From NCBI RefSeq assembly GCF_002188635.1, contig NZ_NINX01000036.1, positions 1 to 64,000 of the forward strand: a stretch of 64,000 bases of DNA, read 5' to 3'. A program made the position numbers and the translations under genes. The stretch's first letter is position 1; every line of letters starts with the position of its first letter. The notes under the pieces were generated by a model, which was not told the origin of the DNA, searched no databases, and worked only from the letters and a program-made list of their open reading frames with translations. Positions 33,277 to 43,129 of this stretch are shown here, in pieces. Source of the DNA: Pigmentiphaga sp. NML030171 (lineage in GTDB: Bacteria; Pseudomonadota; Gammaproteobacteria; Burkholderiales; Burkholderiaceae_B).

Positions 33277-34792
33277 GATCCTCTTGGCCAGGGCTCGGCG
33301 CCGATCCGGTCGCCTCGTCCTGGGTAGGCTGGCCGTCCGGGCCCTCGATTTCATCGCCCAGGCCCGCCACTTCCGCATCCGGCTCGGGCAGTTCGGCCTG
33401 CGCCGCGGCAACCTGGACGGCTGCCGGACCGTGGCGCCGTTGAAACACCGCGGCAAAGAAACCATCGGTGCCGTGCACGTCGGGACGCAGTTTCAGATAG
33501 GGCCCGGGCAGCGACAGCGCCCCTGCCCGATCGGCCAGCAGCTCGGGGGCCGACAGCAGCTCGAATTCGGGGTGGGCGGCCAGGAACGCCTCGACCTGCC
33601 CTTCGTTCTCGACGCGCAGGATGCTGCAGGTCGCATAGACCAGCCGGCCGCCGGGGGCCACGCAACGCGCGGCCGACGCCAGGATGCTACGCTGGAGCGC
33701 GCACAGGTCGGACACGCTCTCGGGGCTCTGGCGCCATTTCAGGTCGGGATTGCGCCGCAGCGTCCCGGTGCCGCTGCACGGTGCATCCACCAGCACCCGG
33801 TGCGCCTTGCGCGCCAGGCGCTTGACGCGGGCGTCGTTCTCGTTGGCGATCACCACCGGCACGACGTTGGACAACCCGCTGCGCGCCAGGCGAGGCTTGA
33901 AGCGCGCCAGCCGGGTGTGCGAGACGTCCAGGGCATACAGCCGCCCGGTCGAACGCATCAGCGCCCCCAGCAACAGCGTCTTGCCGCCGGCGCCGGCGCA
34001 GAAGTCGATCACCATTTCCCCGCGCCGGGGAGCGACCAGCAGCGCGAGCAACTGGCTGCCCTCGTCCTGGACCTCGATGCTGCCATCCTCGAAGCGCGCC
34101 CATCGGGTCAGTGCCGGCCGGCCCTGCAGCCGGATGCCGAACGGCGAATACGGCGTCGGTTCGGCCATGTCGGCAGCCACGCCCGCCCGCAGTTCGGCCA
34201 GGATGGTTTCGCGATCGGCCTTCATCGGATTGACGCGGATGTCCAGCGGCGCGGCGCGATTGAGCGCCGCCAGCAGGCTGCCGCTGTCCTGTTCGATGGC
34301 CAGCGCCTCGGACAGCCAGTCGGGAATGCTCAGGCGGATCTCGCGCGGCAGTGCCGCCTGGTCGATGGCGGACACGCGGCGCAGCCAATCCGCCTCATCG
34401 GCCTCGAGGGCCGGCAGGATTCCGTCGCGGCCCAGCGTGGACGCCAGCCCCAGGATGGCCAGGCGGCGCGTGGCCGCGCCCCGCCCGCCCTCGGCCACGT
34501 GGCGGTAGCGCCGCAGGTGGCGCAGCACGTCGTAGACCGCCTCGGCCACCGTGCCGCGATCGCGCCCGCCCAGCTTGGGGTGGTCGCGGAACCAGCGGGA
34601 CAGCACCTGGTCGGCCGGGCCGGACCATTGCAGGATCTCGCCCAGCGCGGAGCGCACCTGCTCGATGCGCTGCGCGACGGGATTCGTGCCCGCCGTGGCG
34701 GCGCGCCGCGCGCCGGGCCGTGCCTGCTGGCCACCGGGGCGCCGCCCGCCCTGGGCCTGCCGCGCTGAAGAACTCGAACGCTCGGATGTCAT
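33272..34792 (-). CDS. RsmB/NOP-family RNA m5C methyltransferase
   Basis: This 506-residue protein is an SAM-dependent rRNA cytosine-5 methyltransferase. The catalytic core shows motif I DFCAGAGGKTLLLGALM, LDVSHTRLARFKPRL, motif IV VDAPCSGTGTLRRNPDLKW and motif VI VYATCSILRVEN, with both conserved cysteines. The N-terminal half has a basic disordered segment (about 40 residues) and a NusB-like helical domain. It is coupled to purN by ATGA, unlike the E. coli fmt-rsmB arrangement, so whether it is the true 16S C967 enzyme is an inference. Confidence 0.88.
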   Translation of the reverse strand: MTSERSSSSARQAQGGRRPGGQQARPGARRAATAGTNPVAQRIEQVRSALGEILQWSGPADQVLSRWFRDHPKLGGRDRGTVAEAVYDVLRHLRRYRHVAEGGRGAATRRLAILGLASTLGRDGILPALEADEADWLRRVSAIDQAALPREIRLSIPDWLSEALAIEQDSGSLLAALNRAAPLDIRVNPMKADRETILAELRAGVAADMAEPTPYSPFGIRLQGRPALTRWARFEDGSIEVQDEGSQLLALLVAPRRGEMVIDFCAGAGGKTLLLGALMRSTGRLYALDVSHTRLARFKPRLARSGLSNVVPVVIANENDARVKRLARKAHRVLVDAPCSGTGTLRRNPDLKWRQSPESVSDLCALQRSILASAARCVAPGGRLVYATCSILRVENEGQVEAFLAAHPEFELLSAPELLADRAGALSLPGPYLKLRPDVHGTDGFFAAVFQRRHGPAAVQVAAAQAELPEPDAEVAGLGDEIEGPDGQPTQDEATGSAPSPGQEDR

Positions 34793-35487
34793 GCCTCGTC
34801 TCCCCGCGAAACTGCCGCCGCCCGCGGCGCCAGGCCGAACGCGCGGTCGGCCACGCCGTCCACCGTGACCTTGCCGTCTTGCAGCTCCACCCGCCCATGC
34901 GCCAGCCAGGACGCCACGGCCGGATAGACCACGTGCTCGATGGACAGCACGCGCTCGGCCAGGGCGTCTTCGGTATCGCCCTCGCACACCGGTACCACGC
35001 CCTGCGCGATCATGGGGCCATGGTCCAGCACCGGCGTGACGAAATGCACGGTGCAGCCGTGGACCCGCACCCCCGCTTCCAGGGCCTGACGGTGGGTGGC
35101 CAGGCCCGGAAACAGCGGCAGCAGCGACGGGTGGATGTTGACCAGCCTGCCGGCATAATGCCGCACGAAATCATCGGTGAGTATGCGCATGAAACCGGCC
35201 AGCAGCACGTAGTCGGGCTCGAAGGCGTCGATCTCGCGGGCCAGCGCGGCATCGAACGAGGCACGATCGGGATGGTCGCGATGGGGCACCACCCGCGTGG
35301 GGATGCCCATTGCGGCGGCCCATTCAAGACCGGAGGCCTGTTCGCGGTTGGCGATCACGGCGGCCACCTCGGCGGGCCAGCCCTGGTCGCGGCAGGCCTG
35401 CGTGATGGATTGCATGTTGCTGCCGCGGCCGGAAATCAGGATGACAAAACGGCACCGGCGGGCCGGGGAAAAATGAGAGGCTTTCAC
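34789..35487 (-). CDS. purN: Phosphoribosylglycinamide formyltransferase
   Basis: PurN transfers a formyl group from 10-formyl-THF to GAR in purine synthesis. The 232-residue protein has ILISGRGSNMQSI (phosphate loop), the catalytic Asn/His in VNIHPSLLPLFPG and the Asp in VTPVLDHGPMI. The C-terminus is about 20 residues longer than in E. coli. The only start fitting the N-terminus is GTG at 35487, which lacks a Shine-Dalgarno sequence but has TACAAT just upstream, compatible with a leaderless transcript. Confidence 0.95.
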   Translation of the reverse strand: MKASHFSPARRCRFVILISGRGSNMQSITQACRDQGWPAEVAAVIANREQASGLEWAAAMGIPTRVVPHRDHPDRASFDAALAREIDAFEPDYVLLAGFMRILTDDFVRHYAGRLVNIHPSLLPLFPGLATHRQALEAGVRVHGCTVHFVTPVLDHGPMIAQGVVPVCEGDTEDALAERVLSIEHVVYPAVASWLAHGRVELQDGKVTVDGVADRAFGLAPRAAAVSRGDEA

Positions 35488-35615
35488 CGGAGGATTGTAG
35501 CATCGGGGCCGACTCGACCCGGCGTCTCCAGCGGCCCGATGGCGACGCGCCTATAATCAAGGACCTGCCCCCCGGCAGCTAGAATTCGACTCCCAGCTAC
35601 CGCTTTGTCACCGGC

Positions 35616-36647
35616 TTGAATCCGTCCGCCCCATCCGCTTCGCCGTCCGCCCTGCGTATATTCCGGGGCCTGCCGCCGCCTTCGCTGCGCCGTCCGTGCG
35701 CGCTGGCGATCGGCAACTTCGACGGCGTGCACCGTGGCCACCAGGCCATCCTGGCCCGGGTGCGCGAGGCGGCCCAGGCCCGGGACCTCGTGCCGACGGT
35801 CATGACCTTCGAGCCCCACCCCCGGGAATTCTTCGCCGAACTGCACAAGCGCCCCGAACTGGCACCCACCCGCATCGCCGGATTGCGCGACGAACTGTGT
35901 GCCCTGGCCCGCTACGGCATGCGGCACGTGGTGGTGGAACGCTTCAATGAACGCCTGGCCTCCATGCCCGCCCAGGCCTTCATCGACCGGCTGCTGATCG
36001 AGGGCCTGCACGTGAAATGGCTGCTGGTGGGGGACGACTTCCGCTTCGGCGCCCACCGCACCGGCGACATCGCGCTGCTGCGCGCCAACGCCGCGCGCCA
36101 TGGCTTCGAGGTCGAGTCCATGGAGTCGGTCACCGACCAGGGCCAGCGCATTTCCAGTTCCGCCATCCGCACGGCGCTGGCGGTCGGCGACCTGGACCGC
36201 GCCGCCGAGCTGCTGGGCCACCCCTACAGCGTCAGCGGCCACGTCATCCACGGCCAGAAACTGGGCCGCACGCTGGGCTTTCCCACGCTGAACCTGCGCG
36301 TCTCGCGCCGCTGCCCGGCCTTGTCCGGCATCTTCGTCGTGCAGGTGCACGGGCTGGCCTCCCGGCCGTTGCCCGGCGTGGCCAGCCTGGGGGTACGCCC
36401 CACGGTCGACGACAGCGGGCGTGTCCTGCTGGAAGTCCACGTGTTCGATTTCAGCGGCAACGCTTACGGTAAACTCGTACAGGTGGAATTCCTGAAAAAG
36501 CTGCGCGACGAAGAAAAATTCGTCGATCTGCCGACGCTGAAAGCGGCGATCGAGGACGACGCGCGCCAGGCCCGGGCCTATTTCGCGTCCAGCCACCTGG
36601 GCCAGGCCGATCTGGCCACTTCCGCGACCGATCGAATTAGTAGTTAG
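35616..36647 (+). CDS. ribF: Bifunctional riboflavin kinase/FAD synthetase
   Basis: RibF makes FMN and FAD. The 343-residue protein has the N-terminal FMN adenylyltransferase domain (ALAIGNFDGVHRGHQAIL, about residues 29-46, with the HxGH-type motif; FRFGAHRTGD; ISSSAIR) and the C-terminal flavokinase domain (GHVIHGQKLGRTLGFPTLNL). The start is TTG at 35616; no ATG or GTG fits upstream of the conserved motif. TATAAT at 35552-35557 is a possible -10 box. It heads the ribF-ileS-lspA group. Confidence 0.94.
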   Translation: MNPSAPSASPSALRIFRGLPPPSLRRPCALAIGNFDGVHRGHQAILARVREAAQARDLVPTVMTFEPHPREFFAELHKRPELAPTRIAGLRDELCALARYGMRHVVVERFNERLASMPAQAFIDRLLIEGLHVKWLLVGDDFRFGAHRTGDIALLRANAARHGFEVESMESVTDQGQRISSSAIRTALAVGDLDRAAELLGHPYSVSGHVIHGQKLGRTLGFPTLNLRVSRRCPALSGIFVVQVHGLASRPLPGVASLGVRPTVDDSGRVLLEVHVFDFSGNAYGKLVQVEFLKKLRDEEKFVDLPTLKAAIEDDARQARAYFASSHLGQADLATSATDRISS

Positions 36648-36722
36648 GCCCCCCCCTACGCGCTGACGCGCGCCCCCCAGGGGGCGATGCGGGTGGACCG
36701 GCGGAGCCGGATCCACCGCATC
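36648..36722. repeat. Palindromic intergenic element between ribF and ileS
   Basis: Three stacked inverted repeats fill this gap: CGCG-CTGA-CGCG (36659-36670), CGCCCCC/GGGGGCG (36671-36686), and a long hairpin at 36686-36722 with about 15 pairs interrupted by two single-base bulges and a CGGAG loop. This composition resembles dispersed REP/BIME elements; copy number elsewhere cannot be judged from one window. Confidence 0.55.
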
Positions 36723-36842
36723 CTGGAAACTGCCTTGGCTGGCGAAGAATTGGGTTCTTCCCGCCTTCCGTGGCCTACGATATTTGAATGTGAAGCTTGC
36801 CTGCCCCGCGGACGGGGCCGATGTGCAAAATCCTGTTTTTCC

Positions 36843-39659
36843 ATGGACTATAAGAAAACTCTCAACCTTCCCGACACTCCGTTCCCCATGCGCGGCGATC
36901 TCGCCAAGCGCGAGCCCGGCTGGGTCGCGGCCTGGGAAGAGAAGCATCTGTACCAGGCCATCCGCGCGGCCAGCGCCGGACGGCCGCGTTTCGTGCTGCA
37001 TGACGGCCCGCCCTACGCCAACGGCGACATCCACCTGGGACACGCGGTCAACAAGATCCTGAAGGACATCATCGTCAAGAGCCGCACGCTGGCCGGCTTC
37101 GATGCGCCCTACGTGCCGGGCTGGGATTGCCACGGCATGCCCATCGAGATCCAGATCGAGAAGAAATACGGCAAGGGGCTGCCGGTGGCCGAGGTGCAGT
37201 CCAAGGCGCGCGCCTACGCGACCGAGCAGATCGACCGCCAGCGCAAGGACTTCAAGCGCCTGGGCGTGCTGGGCGACTGGGATCACCCCTACCTGACCAT
37301 GAACCCGCGCAACGAAGCCGACGAGCTGCGCGCGCTGGGCACCATCCTTGAAAAAGGCTTCGTCTTCCGCGGCCTGAAGCCGGTGAACTGGTGTTTCGAC
37401 TGCGGCTCGGCGCTGGCCGAGGCCGAGGTCGAGTACGCCGACCGCACCGACCCCGCCATCGACGTGGCCTTTCCCTTCGCCGATCGCCCCGCGCTGGCCA
37501 AGGCCTTCGGGCTGCCCGCGATCGACGAGGAAGGCGCCATCGTCATCTGGACCACGACGCCGTGGACCATCCCCTCCAACCAGGCGCTGAACGTCCACCC
37601 CGAGATCGACTACGCGCTGGTGCGCGTGAAGACGCCGCAGGCGTGGGGCACGCTGCTGGTCCTCGCCCGCGAGCGCGTCGAGACCTGCCTGCAGGCCTGG
37701 GACCTGGAAGGCGAGATCGTCGCCACCTGCAAGGGCCTGGCCCTGGACCACATCGCCTTCCACCATCCGCTGGCCCGCAAGGACCCGGGCTACGACCGGC
37801 TCTCGCCCATCTACCTGGGCGACTACGTGACCCTGGACACCGGTACCGGCATCGTGCATTCGGCGCCGGCCTACGGCATCGAGGACTTCATCTCCTGCAA
37901 GAACAACGGCATGCCCGATGCCGACATCATCAGCCCCGTCATGGGCGATGGCCGCTATGCCTCGACGTTGCCGCTGTTCGGCGGCCTGACCATCTGGGAT
38001 GCCAACCCGAAGATCGTCGCCGCGCTGGAGGAAGCCGGCACGCTGCTCAAGGTCGAGAAGCTGCGCCACAGCTACATGCACTGCTGGCGCCACAAGACGC
38101 CCATCATCTACCGCGCCACCAGCCAATGGTTCGCGGGCATGGACATCCTGCCCGCCGGAGGCGGCGGCACGCTGCGCGAACGCGCGCTGGAGGGCATCGA
38201 GGCCACCCGCTTCTATCCGTCCTGGGGCAAGGCCCGGCTGCATGCCATGATCGCCAACCGGCCCGACTGGACGCTGTCGCGCCAGCGCCAATGGGGCGTA
38301 CCCATGGCCTTCTTCGTGCACAAGGAAACCGGCGAGCTGCACCCCCGCACGCCCGAACTGCTCGAACAGGTCGCGCAGCGCATCGAACAGGGCGGCATCG
38401 AAGCCTGGCAATCGCTGGACCCGCGCGAACTGCTGGGCGACGAGGCCGACCTGTACGAGAAGAACCGCGACACGCTGGACGTGTGGTTCGATTCCGGCAC
38501 CACCCACCAGACCGTGCTGCGCGGCTCGCATGCCGCCGACGGCGCCTGGCCGGCCGACCTGTACCTGGAAGGTTCGGACCAGCACCGCGGCTGGTTCCAC
38601 TCGTCGCTGCTGACCAGCTGCATGCTGAACGGCACGCCTCCCTACAAAGCCCTGCTCACCCACGGCTTCACCGTGGACGGACAAGGCCGCAAGATGAGCA
38701 AGTCGCTGGGCAACACGCTGGCGCCGCAGAAGATCTCCGACACGCTGGGCGCCGAGATCCTGCGCCTGTGGATCGCCAGCACCGACTACTCGGGCGAGCT
38801 GTCGATCTCGGACGAGATCCTCAAGCGTGTGGTGGAATCGTATCGCCGCATCCGCAACACGCTGCGCTTCCTGCTGGCCAACCTGAGCGACTTCGATATC
38901 GCCACCCAGGCCGTGCCCGACGCGCAGATGTTCGAGATCGACCGCTACGCGCTGGCCATGACGGCCCGCCTGCAGGAAGAAATCACGGCGCTGTACGACC
39001 GCTATGAATTCCACCCGGCCACGGCGCGGCTGCAGACCTTCTGCTCGGAAGACCTGGGCGCGTTCTACCTCGACATCCTGAAGGACCGCCTCTACACCAC
39101 CGCCCCTGCCAGCGTGGCGCGGCGGTCGGCGCAGACGGCACTCTGGCACGTCACGCAGGCGCTGCTCAAGCTGATGGCGCCCATCCTCTCGTTCACCGCC
39201 GAGGAAGCCTGGGCGCTGGTCAAGCAGGGATCGCTCACCATCTTCACGGAAACCTTCCATGCGGTGCCGGCCCAGCCGGACGCCGGGGCCCTGCTCGAGA
39301 AATGGGGCCGCCTGCGCCACTTGCGCGGGGAAGTCACCAAGAAGCTGGAGGAAGTTCGTGCGGCGGGCGGCATCGGCTCCTCGTTGCAGGCCGAGATCGA
39401 CATCCACGCACCGGCATCCGACTACGCGCTGCTTTCCAGCCTGGGCGAGGACCTGCGCTTCGTGCTGATCGTCTCGCGCGTGGGCGTGCATGCCGCCGAG
39501 GGTGAACTGCGGATCGACGTCGCGCCGTCCGGCCACAAGAAGTGCGAGCGTTGCTGGCACTGGCGCGAGGACGTGGGCGTCGATCCCGAACAGCCCGAGA
39601 TCTGCGGCCGCTGCGTCGCCAATCTCGAGGGCACGGGCGAACCGCGCGAGTTCGCCTGA
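36843..39659 (+). CDS. ileS: Isoleucyl-tRNA synthetase
   Basis: This 938-residue class I synthetase has the HIGH signature in [15 protein letters not shown] (about residue 60), the editing CP1 domain with [20 protein letters not shown], the KMSKS loop [10 protein letters not shown] (about residue 617) and a C-terminal zinc finger [10 protein letters not shown]...CGRC. ATG at 36843 ([20 protein letters not shown]) matches the family start; in-frame sequence upstream covers the intergenic repeat and is not coding. lspA follows with a TGATG overlap. Confidence 0.98.
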   Translation: MDYKKTLNLPDTPFPMRGDLAKREPGWVAAWEEKHLYQAIRAASAGRPRFVLHDGPPYANGDIHLGHAVNKILKDIIVKSRTLAGFDAPYVPGWDCHGMPIEIQIEKKYGKGLPVAEVQSKARAYATEQIDRQRKDFKRLGVLGDWDHPYLTMNPRNEADELRALGTILEKGFVFRGLKPVNWCFDCGSALAEAEVEYADRTDPAIDVAFPFADRPALAKAFGLPAIDEEGAIVIWTTTPWTIPSNQALNVHPEIDYALVRVKTPQAWGTLLVLARERVETCLQAWDLEGEIVATCKGLALDHIAFHHPLARKDPGYDRLSPIYLGDYVTLDTGTGIVHSAPAYGIEDFISCKNNGMPDADIISPVMGDGRYASTLPLFGGLTIWDANPKIVAALEEAGTLLKVEKLRHSYMHCWRHKTPIIYRATSQWFAGMDILPAGGGGTLRERALEGIEATRFYPSWGKARLHAMIANRPDWTLSRQRQWGVPMAFFVHKETGELHPRTPELLEQVAQRIEQGGIEAWQSLDPRELLGDEADLYEKNRDTLDVWFDSGTTHQTVLRGSHAADGAWPADLYLEGSDQHRGWFHSSLLTSCMLNGTPPYKALLTHGFTVDGQGRKMSKSLGNTLAPQKISDTLGAEILRLWIASTDYSGELSISDEILKRVVESYRRIRNTLRFLLANLSDFDIATQAVPDAQMFEIDRYALAMTARLQEEITALYDRYEFHPATARLQTFCSEDLGAFYLDILKDRLYTTAPASVARRSAQTALWHVTQALLKLMAPILSFTAEEAWALVKQGSLTIFTETFHAVPAQPDAGALLEKWGRLRHLRGEVTKKLEEVRAAGGIGSSLQAEIDIHAPASDYALLSSLGEDLRFVLIVSRVGVHAAEGELRIDVAPSGHKKCERCWHWREDVGVDPEQPEICGRCVANLEGTGEPREFA

Positions 39660-40150
39660 TGGGCGCGCCCGTCCCGCGTTCCCGGCTGGCCGCCTGGCTG
39701 GCCATCGCCGCGCTCATCATCGTCGCCGACCAGGTCACCAAGGTCGCGGTGGACAAGCTGTTCGCCTACGGCGAGCGGCTGCCGCTGCTGCCGGTGCTGG
39801 ACCTCACCCTGCTGTACAACCGCGGCGCGGCCTTCAGCTTCCTGGCCGGCGCCGACGGCTGGCAACGCTGGTTCTTCACCATCCTGGCGCTGGCGGTGTC
39901 CGGCTTCATCGTCTGGATGCTTTCCCGCCACGGCCACCAGCGGCTGTTCTCGTGGGCACTGACCCTGATCCTGGGCGGTGCCCTGGGCAACGTGATCGAC
40001 CGCTTCATCCACGGCCACGTCATCGACTTCGTGCTGGTGCACTACGGCGACTGGTTCTTCCCCGCGTTCAACCTGGCGGATTCGGCCATCACGGTCGGCG
40101 CGGTGCTGTTGATCATCGATGAAGTAAGGAAGAAACCTTCCTCTGCATAA
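39659..40150 (+). CDS. lspA: Lipoprotein signal peptidase (signal peptidase II)
   Basis: LspA cleaves the signal peptides of lipidated prolipoproteins. The 163-residue protein has four membrane helices with [23 protein letters not shown] and the two catalytic aspartates in [15 protein letters not shown] and [11 protein letters not shown]. Its ATG overlaps the ileS stop by one base. Its stop is only 8 bp from that of the convergent toxin gene. Confidence 0.97.
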   Translation: MGAPVPRSRLAAWLAIAALIIVADQVTKVAVDKLFAYGERLPLLPVLDLTLLYNRGAAFSFLAGADGWQRWFFTILALAVSGFIVWMLSRHGHQRLFSWALTLILGGALGNVIDRFIHGHVIDFVLVHYGDWFFPAFNLADSAITVGAVLLIIDEVRKKPSSA

Positions 40151-40158
40151 TAGAGCAG

Positions 40159-40473
40159 CTACTTGTCCACGTTGCGGCCGGACTCCAGCATTTCGGCCGC
40201 GGCTTCGTAGATCCCACCATCTCGGCGCCCCACAACCAGAACGACAATGTCTGGTGGGGTCGCCTCGTCCCGCACCAAATAGACCAATCTGTAGCCGACG
40301 CCGCGTAGCTTGATCTTGTAGCAATCGACCAAGGGCGGGCGAAGTTGTGAGCCTGGTAGCCGTGGAGTCTCCAGCCGTTTTTTCAACGCGGCTTTGAACA
40401 GGGTCCTGAGAGAACCATCCAACCCATCCCACTCTTGCCGAGCCTCAGGCAGGAAGAATAGTTTGTACGACAT
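40159..40473 (-). CDS. RelE/ParE-family toxin
   Basis: This 104-residue protein has the RelE fold pattern: N-terminal YKLFFLPEARQEWDGLDGSL helix, LPGSQLRPPLVDCYKIKLRG and YRLVYLVRDE strands, and a C-terminal VVLVVGRRDGGIYEAAAEML segment close to RelE (GKRERSEVY), with basic residues for mRNA cleavage. It starts immediately after the antitoxin stop codon (TAAATG). It would inhibit translation unless bound by the antitoxin upstream. Confidence 0.9.
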   Translation of the reverse strand: MSYKLFFLPEARQEWDGLDGSLRTLFKAALKKRLETPRLPGSQLRPPLVDCYKIKLRGVGYRLVYLVRDEATPPDIVVLVVGRRDGGIYEAAAEMLESGRNVDK

Positions 40474-40725
40474 TTACAGGTCGTCGAGGCTGACTTCGAC
40501 GGCCTGGTCGAGGGACTTCAGGCGCGAGCGCACCAATGGTTCGAGTTGGCGTTCGTCGTACAACTCGGCCATTTGCGCCATGAGCTCCGGGGAGACGGTG
40601 TAGAAGGCAGGGCGATTATGGTTGAGCACGGCTACCGGCTGCCCATGGGCCTCCTCGACCACCTTGCCAGGGTTCTGCTTGAACTCGGAGATGCTGACAG
40701 TCAGCAAGCTATGGATCTCTTCCAT
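40474..40725 (-). CDS. Phd/YefM-family antitoxin
   Basis: This 83-residue protein has the Phd/YefM DNA-binding N-terminus (TVSISEFKQNPGKVVEEAHG, then PVAVLNHNRPAFYTVSPEL) and an acidic C-terminal toxin-binding tail (LKSLDQAVEVSLDDL). AGGAGG stands four bases before its ATG. It precedes the toxin gene and a 26-bp perfect palindrome lies 10 bp upstream, as expected for an autorepressed module. Confidence 0.92.
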   Translation of the reverse strand: MEEIHSLLTVSISEFKQNPGKVVEEAHGQPVAVLNHNRPAFYTVSPELMAQMAELYDERQLEPLVRSRLKSLDQAVEVSLDDL

Positions 40726-40735
40726 GCAGCCTCCT

Positions 40736-40761
40736 AAATAGGGCTAAATTTAGCCCTATTT
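40736..40761. promoter_or_regulatory. Perfect 26-bp palindromic operator of the toxin-antitoxin module
   Basis: The half site AAATAGGGCTAAA (40736-40748) is followed without a spacer by its exact reverse complement (40749-40761). It spans the likely antitoxin promoter region and is A/T-rich compared with its surroundings. Phd/YefM-type antitoxins bind such palindromes in their own promoters. Confidence 0.85.
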
Positions 40762-40868
40762 TGCCAGGGGAGGCGTGTAGTGTCCAGGTTCAAGTAAAGA
40801 GCCCGTTCACGCTAAAAGGAACCTCGCAGGCTCCTGCGCGCAGGGGAAGGCGCGGCGAAGTGGCGCCG

Positions 40869-40874
40869 TATAAT
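40869..40874 (+). promoter_or_regulatory. Candidate -10 element of coaBC
   Basis: A perfect TATAAT lies 30 bp before the coaBC start. No good -35 hexamer is found at 16-18 bp, so the promoter call is tentative. A CCTGCGCGCAGG palindrome (40833-40844) is just upstream. Confidence 0.4.
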
Positions 40875-40904
40875 GAACCATTCCAATTTCCCCGGCCCGG
40901 CCTC

Positions 40905-42095
40905 ATGTCCGACCTCGCCAACAAGCGCTTCGTCCTCGGTATGACCGGCGGCATCGCCTGCTACAAGATCTGCGAGCTGGTGCGGCGCCTGACCGAGCGC
41001 GGCGCGACGGTGGACGTGGTCATGACCGAGGCCGCGACGCACTTCGTCACGCCGGTCACGATGCAGGCGCTGTCGGGCCGGCCGGTCTACGTGGACCAGT
41101 GGGATGCGCGCATGCCCAACAACATGGCGCACATCAACCTGACGCGCGGGGCGGACGCGGTATTGATCGCGCCTGCCAGCACCGATTTCCTGGCCAAGCT
41201 GGCGCACGGCATGGCGGACGACCTGTTGTCCACGCTGTGCGTGGCCCGCGCCTGCCCGCTGCTGGTGGTGCCGGCGATGAACCGCGAGATGTGGGCCAAT
41301 CCGGCCACCCAGCGCAACGCCGCGCAGCTGCGCGCGGACGGCGTCACGCTGCTGGGCCCGGCCGAAGGCGATCAGGCCTGCGGCGAAGTCGGTTCCGGCC
41401 GCATGCTGGAACCGCACGAGATCCTCGAGGACCTGATCGCCCACTTCCAGCCCAAGGTGCTGGCCGGCAAGCGGGTGCTGGTCACGGCCGGCCCCACGTC
41501 CGAACCCATCGACCCGGTACGAGTGCTGACCAATGTTTCCTCGGGCAAGATGGGCTATGCCATCGCGCGCGCGGCACGCGAGGCGGGCGCCGAGGTCACG
41601 CTGGTGTCCGGCCCCACCGCACTGGCCGCGCCACGCGGGGTGCGCCGGGTGGACGTGACGACCGCGCGCGACATGCTCGATGCCGTGATGGCTGGCGTGC
41701 CGGATGCCGACATCTTCGTGGCCGTCGCGGCGGTGGCCGACTGGCGGGTCAAGGAGGTCAGCGCCAGCAAGCTGAAGAAAACCGACGGCCGGCCGCCGGC
41801 CCTGGAGTTCGTGCAGAACCCCGACATCCTGGGCACCGTGGCGGCCCTGCCGCGCCCGCCCTATTGCGTGGGCTTCGCCGCCGAGACCGAGGACCTGGCC
41901 CGCCATGCCGCCGAGAAGCGCGCGCGCAAGCGCGTGCCGCTGCTGGTGGGCAACCTGGCCCAGGACGTGCTGGGCCGCGACGACACCACCCTGGTACTGT
42001 ACGACGACGCCGGCGAACATCCGCTGGCCCGCCTGTCCAAGCTCGCGGCCGCGCGGCAGCTGGTGGCAGAAATCGGCCGGCGCGCCGGCTCGTAA
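40905..42095 (+). CDS. coaBC: Bifunctional phosphopantothenoylcysteine decarboxylase/synthetase
   Basis: CoaBC couples cysteine to phosphopantothenate and decarboxylates the product in CoA synthesis. The 396-residue protein has the flavin CoaC domain ([18 protein letters not shown], catalytic His in [16 protein letters not shown]) and the CoaB domain ([18 protein letters not shown] with SSGKMG, and KLKKTDG with the conserved Lys). ATG at 40905 fits the family start; the frame upstream lies in the intergenic region. Confidence 0.97.
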   Translation: MSDLANKRFVLGMTGGIACYKICELVRRLTERGATVDVVMTEAATHFVTPVTMQALSGRPVYVDQWDARMPNNMAHINLTRGADAVLIAPASTDFLAKLAHGMADDLLSTLCVARACPLLVVPAMNREMWANPATQRNAAQLRADGVTLLGPAEGDQACGEVGSGRMLEPHEILEDLIAHFQPKVLAGKRVLVTAGPTSEPIDPVRVLTNVSSGKMGYAIARAAREAGAEVTLVSGPTALAAPRGVRRVDVTTARDMLDAVMAGVPDADIFVAVAAVADWRVKEVSASKLKKTDGRPPALEFVQNPDILGTVAALPRPPYCVGFAAETEDLARHAAEKRARKRVPLLVGNLAQDVLGRDDTTLVLYDDAGEHPLARLSKLAAARQLVAEIGRRAGS

Positions 42096-42115
42096 ACGAT
42101 CCGAGGAGGACCGTC

Positions 42116-42673
42116 ATGCCCTTCGACGCGGAACCCCCCAACGGCGACTACGCCGCCTATATCGACAAGATGGTCAATCGCGGTGCCGGCACGCCGGGCG
42201 CGCAGGGCCTGCTCAAGACCGGCACGGGCGGCTTCCGGCCGGCGCTGCGGCTGCCGGGCGCGCAGAAGGACACGCGCAGCCCCGGCCAGCAATACACCGC
42301 GGGCACCGGCATCCCGTCCGCGCCCACGGCGCCCTCTGCACCCTCGGCCAACATGCCGGCCGGCGTCAGCGAGCCGGCCTCGCGCGCCACGCTGGCGGCC
42401 CAGGGCAACAGCGCGGTCAAGGGCACCGTCCAGATCCTGCTGGGCGTGCTGTTCGGCTTCCTGACCATTGGCAGCATCGCCGCGGCGCTCATGGACCACG
42501 ACCCGCTCGAACCCTTCAACATCGTCCGCACCCTCATCCTGTTCTTCGTCGCGCGCTCGCTGTTCCGCCGGGGCCGCCAGACGCTGCGCGGCGCTCAGGG
42601 CATACCCGGCACGACGCTGCCGCCCTTCGTGCCTCCCAACCGCAATCAACGCTCCTCCCATCGCAACGCATGA
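42116..42673 (+). CDS. Hypothetical single-span membrane protein
   Basis: This 185-residue protein lies between coaBC and dut and has a good GAGGAGGA ribosome-binding site. It has a soluble N-terminus rich in Gly, Pro and Ala (residues 1-100), a hydrophobic segment [19 protein letters not shown] (about residues 103-121), a second moderately hydrophobic stretch (about 130-145) and a basic Pro-rich tail. Its stop overlaps the dut start (ATGA). I do not recognise the family. Its place in a conserved housekeeping operon suggests a real gene. Confidence 0.75.
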   Translation: MPFDAEPPNGDYAAYIDKMVNRGAGTPGAQGLLKTGTGGFRPALRLPGAQKDTRSPGQQYTAGTGIPSAPTAPSAPSANMPAGVSEPASRATLAAQGNSAVKGTVQILLGVLFGFLTIGSIAAALMDHDPLEPFNIVRTLILFFVARSLFRRGRQTLRGAQGIPGTTLPPFVPPNRNQRSSHRNA

Positions 42674-43119
42674 AATCCGTAGACCTGAAGATCCTCGACG
42701 CGCGCATGCGCGACTACCTGCCCGCCTACGCCACCCCCGGTTCCGCCGGCCTGGACCTGCGCGCCTGCCTGGATGCGCCGCAGACGATCCAGCCCGGCCA
42801 GACCGTGCTGGTGCCGACGGGCCTGGCCGTCCACATCGCCGATCCCGGCTACGCCGCGATGATCCTGCCGCGCTCGGGCCTGGGCCACAAGCACGGCATC
42901 GTGCTGGGCAACCTGGTCGGTCTGATCGATTCCGACTACCAGGGGCAGTTGATGGTGTCCACCTGGAACCGTGGCCAGGAAGCGTTCGTGCTCCAGCCCA
43001 TGGAGCGCCTGGCGCAGATGATCATTGTGCCGGTGGCCCAGGTGAGCTTCAACGTGGTGGACGATTTCACGGAATCCGACCGCGGCGCGGGCGGGTTCGG
43101 AAGCACCGGCAAGCATTGA
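42670..43119 (+). CDS. dut: Deoxyuridine 5'-triphosphate nucleotidohydrolase
   Basis: dUTPase hydrolyses dUTP to dUMP and keeps uracil out of DNA. The 149-residue protein has all five motifs of the trimeric enzyme: [44 protein letters not shown] and the C-terminal P-loop-like [12 protein letters not shown]. It is coupled to the preceding gene and lies downstream of coaBC, a common proteobacterial order. Confidence 0.98.
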   Translation: MKSVDLKILDARMRDYLPAYATPGSAGLDLRACLDAPQTIQPGQTVLVPTGLAVHIADPGYAAMILPRSGLGHKHGIVLGNLVGLIDSDYQGQLMVSTWNRGQEAFVLQPMERLAQMIIVPVAQVSFNVVDDFTESDRGAGGFGSTGKH

Positions 43120-43129
43120 CCGCGCGTCC

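Noticed and set aside
36723..36842. T-box or other aminoacyl-tRNA-sensing leader of ileS
   Set aside because: No T-box sequence or specifier stem is seen, and such leaders are not expected in this group. Only a GCCCCG-CGGA-CGGGGC hairpin is present.
35484..39560. A 1358-codon open frame on the minus strand across ribF and ileS
   Set aside because: It is antisense to ribF and ileS, which have all their family motifs. Long antisense frames are expected in DNA with very high third-position GC.
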